Assembly (NCBI GenBank): GCA_030641505.1
Contig: DAOWHI010000104.1
Coordinates: 1-11,062 of the forward strand
Reading direction: 5' to 3'
From: Gemmatimonadota bacterium
GTDB lineage: Bacteria; Gemmatimonadota; Gemmatimonadetes; JACCXV01; JAHWKZ01
Length of the DNA stretch: 11,062 nucleotides
In this document: one piece after another, positions 6,489 to 11,062 of the stretch
How positions within the stretch are numbered: position 1 is the stretch's first letter
Layout of the letters: the number at the start of each line of letters is the position of its first letter
The notes under the pieces: model-generated
Databases searched by the model: none
Seen by the model: the letters and a program-made list of their open reading frames with translations, nothing else
What the model was told of the DNA's origin: nothing
Program-made: the position numbers and the translations under genes

Positions 6489-7844
6489 CTAAGTCCCAAT
6501 CTCCCATGAAGCGAGGTATTCCCGCTGCTCCGGTGTCAGCACGTCAATTTCGACGCCGAGCGCCTGCAGCTTGAATCGAGCGATCTCCGCATCGATCTCA
6601 GTCGGCACCGGCTCGACGCGCTTCTCGAGCTGACCGGCGGTCTTGACGACATGCTCTGCGGCCAGCGACTGGTTGGCGAACGACATGTCCATCACGCTCG
6701 CCGGGTGTCCCTCGGCCGCCGCCAGGTTTATCAGTCGGCCTTCGCCGAGCACGTACAGCTTGCGGTCACCGAGCGAGTACTCGACCACGTAATCGCGAAT
6801 CTCGCGGGTCTTGTCCGCCATCCCGGTCAGTGCGTCGAGATCGATCTCGACGTTGAAGTGTCCGCTGTTGGCGATCACCGCTCCGTCCTTCATCGCCTTG
6901 AAGTGCTCGCCGCGAACCACGTGGATGTCGCCGGTCACGGTTATGAAGACGTCTCCTATAGCGGCCGCCTCGGCCATCGGCATCACGCGAAAACCGTCCA
7001 TGATCGCTTCCAGCCCACGCAACGGATCGATCTCGGTTACAATCACGCTAGCACCCTGGCCTTGTGCGCGTAGCGCGACCCCCTTTCCGCACCAACCGTA
7101 GCCAGCAACCACGACAGTCGAGCCGGCCAGCAAGATGTTGGTCGCCCGCAGGATGCCATCAATCGTCGATTGGCCGGTCCCATAGCGGTTATCAAAGAAG
7201 TGCTTCGTCTTGGAGTCGTTCACGGCGATCACCGGGAACAGCAACACGCCCGAGTTCTCCATCGCCTTGAGGCGGATAACTCCAGTCGTGGTTTCCTCGG
7301 TCGATGCGATCACGCCGTCGACGAGCGCATTGCGCTCAGCCGGATCGAGCCCCGTCGCCCAGTCGCGGATCACTGGGTGCAGATCGTCATACCGCTCCAG
7401 CCCCATAAAGTGAATGGCGCTCACCAGGTCCGCCCCGTCATCCATCGTGATCTGTGGTCGGTGCTCGAGGGCGGACAGGATGTGGCCATAGTACGTGTCG
7501 TGGTCCTCACCCTTGATAGCGTGGACCTGAATCCCGCAGCTCACCAGATACGCGGCCACGTCGTCTTGCGTCGACAACGGATTCGAGGCGCACAGACAGA
7601 CGTCCGCGCCGCCGCGCTGGAGCGCGAGCATCAGGTTGGCGGTCTCGGTAGTTACATGCAGACAAGCCGAGATGCGCACCCCATCAAGCGGGCGCTCTTT
7701 CTCGAACCGATCACCGATCAGGCGCAGGACCGGCATGTGCCGCCCCGCCCACTCGGTGCGTAAGGCCCCCTTTGAGGCCAGCTCCGGATCGTGGATATCA
7801 CACGACACCTCCACGGCACTCGTCCTTCCCTCGGTGTTCGACAT
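6489..7844 (-). CDS. ahcY: Adenosylhomocysteinase (S-adenosyl-L-homocysteine hydrolase)
   Basis: This NAD-dependent cytoplasmic enzyme of 451 residues reversibly splits S-adenosylhomocysteine into adenosine and homocysteine, regenerating homocysteine for the methyl cycle. Motifs include 'HVTTETANL' near 63-71, 'EETTTGVIRL' at 183-192, 'FDNRYGTGQS' at 217-226, the Rossmann dinucleotide loop GYGWCGKG at 248-255, and 'NLAAAEGHP' at 373-381. The C-terminus ends 'REYLASWEIGT' and lacks the longer Tyr-containing tail of eukaryotic-type enzymes, which points to the shorter prokaryotic form. The ATG at 7844 has GGAG 8 nt upstream. It follows metK by 24 nt on the same strand, an operon of consecutive methyl-cycle steps. 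No SAH riboswitch is visible in that short gap. Confidence 0.97.
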   Translation of the reverse strand: MSNTEGRTSAVEVSCDIHDPELASKGALRTEWAGRHMPVLRLIGDRFEKERPLDGVRISACLHVTTETANLMLALQRGGADVCLCASNPLSTQDDVAAYLVSCGIQVHAIKGEDHDTYYGHILSALEHRPQITMDDGADLVSAIHFMGLERYDDLHPVIRDWATGLDPAERNALVDGVIASTEETTTGVIRLKAMENSGVLLFPVIAVNDSKTKHFFDNRYGTGQSTIDGILRATNILLAGSTVVVAGYGWCGKGVALRAQGQGASVIVTEIDPLRGLEAIMDGFRVMPMAEAAAIGDVFITVTGDIHVVRGEHFKAMKDGAVIANSGHFNVEIDLDALTGMADKTREIRDYVVEYSLGDRKLYVLGEGRLINLAAAEGHPASVMDMSFANQSLAAEHVVKTAGQLEKRVEPVPTEIDAEIARFKLQALGVEIDVLTPEQREYLASWEIGT

Positions 7845-7868
7845 CGAATCGTCTCCCCTTCAATGATG

Positions 7869-9074
7869 TTATGAGATCGCCGCCTTCAGATCCTCGGCGC
7901 GGTTGCTGAGCTCCCATGTAAACAAGCCGTTCTTCGGTTCGCGGCCGAAATGCCCGTACGCGGCTGTCGGCTGGTAGATCGGCCGCCTCAGGTCGAGCGC
8001 CTTGATGATCGCCAGCGGACGCAGGTCCCACACCTCGAGCGCCTTCTCTTCCAACACGGCGTCGGCAACCACGCCAGTACCAAACGTGTCGATCATGACG
8101 CTGACCGGCTCGGCCACACCGATCGCGTACGCGAGCTGGACCTCACATCGCTGCGCCAAGCCGGCCGCGACGATGTTCTTGGCGACCCACCGAGCGGCAT
8201 ACGTCGCAGATCGATCGACTTTGGTCGGGTCCTTCCCACTAAACGCGCCTCCACCATGACGGCCGAGACCGCCGTACGTATCCACGATGATTTTCCGACC
8301 GGTCACGCCGGCGTCGCCCATCGGCCCGCCGATGACAAACCGTCCAGTCGGATTGACGTGAACGGTGAGTTCATCCTCATCGTACATCCCGCTCGGTAGT
8401 ATTGGCTCGATCACCTCTTTACGGATCCCAGCCTGGATCTCAGCGGGCGAGACCTCATCTTCGTCACCGGTCTGCGTAGACACGACCACCGTTCGGATCT
8501 CTCGCGCTCGACCTTCGTCGTATTCAACCGTCACCTGGCTCTTTCCATCGGGCCGCACCCAGGGCAACGTCCCGTCCTTCCGCTTCTCAGCTAAGCGATG
8601 GGTGAGCGCGTGCGCCAACGCGATCGGCAACGGCATCAACTCCGACGTTTCGTCGGTCGCGTAGCCAAACATCATCCCCTGATCGCCGGCTCCTTCACGA
8701 TCGACCCCCATGCTAATGTCGGGCGATTGTCGGTCGATCGAGACCATCACCCCACAGGTATCCGCATCGAATCCCATCCGCGCGTCGGTGTAGCCGATCT
8801 GACGAACCGTCTCGCGAGCCACCTGGGCGACCGGGATGTACGCCTCGGTAGTGATCTCTCCCGCCACCACGATCAAACCGGTGGTAACCAATGTCTCGCA
8901 CGCGACCCGACTTGACGGATCGCCGGCTAACGCCGCATCCAAAACCCCGTCCGAGATTTGGTCGGCGATCTTGTCTGGGTGGCCCTCAGTTACCGATTCC
9001 GACGTAAACAGAAACCGATCGGTCCTCACGCGATGCGGCGAGGCTGTCACCTCTTGCTCCTTCGTTTTCAGCAT
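7869..9074 (-). CDS. metK: S-adenosylmethionine synthetase
   Basis: The enzyme makes S-adenosylmethionine from methionine and ATP in the cytoplasm, usually as a tetramer. It has 401 residues, slightly longer than E. coli MetK because of an N-terminal extension of about a dozen residues. Signatures are FTSESVTEGHPDK ending at 35, GAGDQGMMFG at 128-137 and the phosphate loop GGGAFSGKDPTKVDRS at 274-289. Catalytic landmarks appear intact. The ATG at 9074 has GGAG 5 nt upstream and overlaps the end of the nucleotidyltransferase gene by 7 nt, so translation may be coupled. It is followed by ahcY after 24 nt. Confidence 0.98.
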   Translation of the reverse strand: MLKTKEQEVTASPHRVRTDRFLFTSESVTEGHPDKIADQISDGVLDAALAGDPSSRVACETLVTTGLIVVAGEITTEAYIPVAQVARETVRQIGYTDARMGFDADTCGVMVSIDRQSPDISMGVDREGAGDQGMMFGYATDETSELMPLPIALAHALTHRLAEKRKDGTLPWVRPDGKSQVTVEYDEGRAREIRTVVVSTQTGDEDEVSPAEIQAGIRKEVIEPILPSGMYDEDELTVHVNPTGRFVIGGPMGDAGVTGRKIIVDTYGGLGRHGGGAFSGKDPTKVDRSATYAARWVAKNIVAAGLAQRCEVQLAYAIGVAEPVSVMIDTFGTGVVADAVLEEKALEVWDLRPLAIIKALDLRRPIYQPTAAYGHFGREPKNGLFTWELSNRAEDLKAAIS

Positions 9075-10054
9075 ATCAACTCCGATCCTTCTCCCAGATT
9101 GAGACCCCGGGGCGCCGCTTCCAGGCGCGCGCCGGGCCCGATGATCGAACCTTCGAGCACAAAACCGCTCACCGTGGCGTGTTCACCGATGATCGAGTCG
9201 CGAATCACGGAATCCCGCACGGTGACACCCTTGGATAGCGAAACGTGTGGCCCAATGATCGAGCTCTCGATAACGCAATCGGCGCCAACAAACACCGGCG
9301 CGACGAACTTCGTGTCGTCACTTGATACGTCGACTTGCGGCGGCTGCCGATTGAGCAACTCGCGATTCGTGGCCAGCAGCGTTTCAGGTTTCCCGCAATC
9401 GAACCAACCCTTGATGCTGTACGGAATGAACCTTTCGCCTGCATCGATCAGTCGTTGCAACGCATCGGTGAGCTGATACTCACCGCGGGTGGTGCCGCCC
9501 TCGTCGACCAGGCCAGCCAATGCTGATCGCAACAACTCTCCGTCGCGGACGAAGTACAGGCCCACCAACGCCAAGTTACCCTTCGGCTCCGTCGGTTTCT
9601 CGACCAGTTTGACGATACTCTCGCCGGCTGCGTCGAGCTCCACGATCCCGAATCGCTCCGGATCCGGGACCGGTCGCACACCCAGCGCGTGGTCCGGCGA
9701 CGACACTATCTCCGCGTAATCGACGTCGAAAACCGTATCGCCGAGCACAACCAGCGTTGGTTCGTGTTCCTTCGCCTCGAGCGCCGTCAACACCGCGTGC
9801 CCAAGACCCAGTTGATCGTGTTGCCAGACGATCTCGATCGGCAAGTCCGGAAACACCTCGTGCACGTAAGCCTCGATCGAATCCCCTCGATAGCCGACTA
9901 CCAACTGAATCCCGGACGGCTCCAGGGACGCGAGATCGGCCAGGATGTGGCCAATGATCGGGCGGCCCGCGACCGGGAGCATCACTTTGGGGACCGTGTG
10001 TGTGTGAGGGCGCAGCCGGGTGCCTTGTCCGGCCGCCGGAATGATGATCTTCAC
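9068..10054 (-). CDS. Sugar-phosphate nucleotidyltransferase with left-handed beta-helix tail
   Basis: This 328-residue enzyme probably activates a sugar-1-phosphate with an NTP (RmlA/GlmU-N-like family) for cell-surface polysaccharide synthesis. The N-terminal nucleotidyltransferase domain shows GQGTRLRPHT at 9-18, PKVMLPVAGRPI at 22-33, 'LGLGHAVLTAL' at 82-92 (a product-binding region), VLGDTVFD at 103-110 with a metal-binding Asp, 'RFGIVELD' at 134-141, VEKPTEP at 151-157, GEYQLTDALQ at 191-200 and GWFDCGKPETLL at 216-227. From about 250 the sequence has hexapeptide-like repeats (V-G-A-D-C-V-I, 'SIIGPHVSLSKGVTV', 'DSIIGEHATVSG', 'GSIIGPGA') forming a short beta-helix. The substrate (glucose, glucosamine or mannose) cannot be settled from sequence. 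The start is GTG at 10054 with a weak AAAGG about 10 nt upstream. It lies 6 nt after the isomerase gene, which would supply hexose phosphates. Confidence 0.9.
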   Translation of the reverse strand: MKIIIPAAGQGTRLRPHTHTVPKVMLPVAGRPIIGHILADLASLEPSGIQLVVGYRGDSIEAYVHEVFPDLPIEIVWQHDQLGLGHAVLTALEAKEHEPTLVVLGDTVFDVDYAEIVSSPDHALGVRPVPDPERFGIVELDAAGESIVKLVEKPTEPKGNLALVGLYFVRDGELLRSALAGLVDEGGTTRGEYQLTDALQRLIDAGERFIPYSIKGWFDCGKPETLLATNRELLNRQPPQVDVSSDDTKFVAPVFVGADCVIESSIIGPHVSLSKGVTVRDSVIRDSIIGEHATVSGFVLEGSIIGPGARLEAAPRGLNLGEGSELIC

Positions 10055-10060
10055 CGATTT

Positions 10061-11062
10061 TCAGCCTTTGAGTTCGTTCTTTAGGGCGTCGATCGAAGCG
10101 ACGGGCGTGGGGTTCCACCCGTTGATAATGGAAACAATAAAGCTAGTGCAATCTCCCAAGTAACACAACTCGAGCATACCCTCCAACGGCACGTCGCTGG
10201 TGGCTCTGATTCGGTGCTGGCCGGCCACCCGGTCGCGGCAATAGTCGTGCACGAAATCAAACCGGCGGCGGACCTGGCGATGGTCCCATGAAGTCTCCAG
10301 GTGGACCAACACCATCTGGCGCAGCACCGGGTTGTCGCCTTCGAATCCCACGATCTCGTTGTGATTGTGCTCCGGTAGTTGTCCTGAGTAGGCGGGCATC
10401 TTGCCGTTCTCATTGAGTTGAGCCTTCCAACGTGCGGCGGCAGAGATCGACGTCGGATGACCGCCATAGACGACCGGCAGCCGATTGGCCATCGAAGCGG
10501 CTACGTCGAGCGCCGGATTGTCGTCCGACCACTCTAACCATCGTTCCGCCAGCGGTCGGAGCCGTTCGGCAGCGCGGCGTAGGCCATCGGCCTCGGCTTC
10601 GGCGTCCAAACCCGGATCCAACCGGGCCGTGACCAAGGCTAACGCCGACAACGAGTGACCGAGCGCCGCTCGAGGTGGAAACCCAGTTGGCATCTCGAGC
10701 AACGGATCACCGGCTTCACGCGCCATCTGCGCCACTTCACCACCGGTCGTGATCGCGACGACCGATAGCGCACGCTTCCGGGCGGCCTCATAACACGAGA
10801 GGGTCTCGTCGGTGTTTCCCGAGTATGACGATACGATCAACGCCGTGTTCTGATCGAGCCATGCCGGCAGCTCGTAGCCCCGGATCACGTGCAGTGGTAA
10901 AACACGCCGTTCACCGGTGTAGGCAGCGACCAGGTCGCCGCCGATCGCCGAGCCACCCATACCAGCGACCGCGATTGCAGTCGGTCCACTGGCGGGAACA
11001 TCGAGGACTTTCACGAACGACGATGCGCTATCGGCTCCAGCCGCGAGCTGATCTGGAAAACC
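10061..11062 (-). CDS. Bifunctional phosphoglucose/phosphomannose isomerase, 5' end outside window
   Basis: The enzyme interconverts fructose-6-phosphate with glucose-6-phosphate and mannose-6-phosphate. The frame stays open to the window edge (333 visible residues). A GTG at 11014 is not the likely start, because the upstream codons read 'GFPDQLAAG', a typical family N-terminal motif. In visible-residue numbering the first SIS half has GMGGSAIGGD at 34-43 and SSYSGNTDET at 78-87 (sugar-phosphate binding). 'PPRAALGHS' lies at 129-137. The second half has 'RWKAQLNENGKMPA' at 211-224 and PEHNHNE at 230-236, which carries the expected catalytic His/Glu. The end 'TPVASIDALKNELKG' is family-like. 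The next gene on the strand, a sugar-phosphate nucleotidyltransferase, starts 6 nt downstream. Only a short N-terminal part is missing. Confidence 0.93.
   Translation of the reverse strand, partial: GFPDQLAAGADSASSFVKVLDVPASGPTAIAVAGMGGSAIGGDLVAAYTGERRVLPLHVIRGYELPAWLDQNTALIVSSYSGNTDETLSCYEAARKRALSVVAITTGGEVAQMAREAGDPLLEMPTGFPPRAALGHSLSALALVTARLDPGLDAEAEADGLRRAAERLRPLAERWLEWSDDNPALDVAASMANRLPVVYGGHPTSISAAARWKAQLNENGKMPAYSGQLPEHNHNEIVGFEGDNPVLRQMVLVHLETSWDHRQVRRRFDFVHDYCRDRVAGQHRIRATSDVPLEGMLELCYLGDCTSFIVSIINGWNPTPVASIDALKNELKG

Noticed and set aside
7845..7868. Possible SAH or SAM riboswitch before ahcY.
   Set aside because: The gap after metK is only 24 nt and holds little more than a Shine-Dalgarno sequence, too short for any known SAM or SAH aptamer.
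1..11062. CRISPR arrays, tRNA or rRNA genes, insertion sequences and phage genes.
   Set aside because: Both strands were read for spaced direct repeats, cloverleaf-like segments, terminal inverted repeats with transposases and integrases, and none was seen. Genes fill almost all of the window.

Overview
The window reads as a chromosomal segment of a GC-rich, diderm (Gram-negative) bacterium. It has a TonB-dependent outer-membrane receptor, secreted lipoprotein-like components and GTG starts. The receptor carries an N-terminal carboxypeptidase-regulatory-like domain with a 'VRRLGYR' style, and a short-form adenosylhomocysteinase lies beside metK. This mix is reminiscent of Gemmatimonadota, but that assignment is an inference from family style, not a database result. 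All ten genes I can support lie on the minus strand, so the window is described from its right end to its left end.

Right half (11062 to about 5904), a housekeeping run. It starts with a bifunctional phosphoglucose/phosphomannose isomerase whose 5' end lies outside the window. A sugar-phosphate nucleotidyltransferase with a left-handed beta-helix tail follows 6 nt later. Next come metK (S-adenosylmethionine synthetase, overlapping the previous gene by 7 nt), ahcY (adenosylhomocysteinase, 24 nt after metK) and a bifunctional-nuclease (BFN/DUF151) domain protein. The last two are separated by 84 nt that hold a strong GC-rich hairpin.

Middle (about 5910 to 5613), a regulatory leader of about 290 nt. 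It contains a possible promoter, a well-conserved cobalamin riboswitch with its B12 box, and a textbook intrinsic terminator (10-bp stem and eight Ts) just upstream of the next start codon.

Left half (5612 to 1), a five-gene vitamin B12 (corrinoid) uptake operon. The order is btuF-like substrate-binding lipoprotein, btuC permease, btuD ATPase, btuB-like TonB receptor, and a lipoprotein-like YVTN/beta-propeller protein cut by the window edge. All four junctions are 4-nt ATGA start/stop overlaps, so the genes look translationally coupled. The riboswitch implies that the whole set is switched off when cobalamin is abundant. Uptake would run from outside inwards: propeller and receptor at the outer membrane, BtuF in the periplasm, BtuCD at the inner membrane.

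The most interesting point is the last gene. A beta-propeller lipoprotein directly coupled to a BtuB-like receptor under a B12 riboswitch recalls BtuG, the surface cobalamin-capturing propeller of Bacteroidetes. It may be a BtuG-like capture subunit in a different lineage. The neighbouring metK and ahcY belong to the methyl cycle, which cobalamin supports through MetH-type methionine synthase. That gives the two halves of the window a plausible metabolic link, although no metH is present here.
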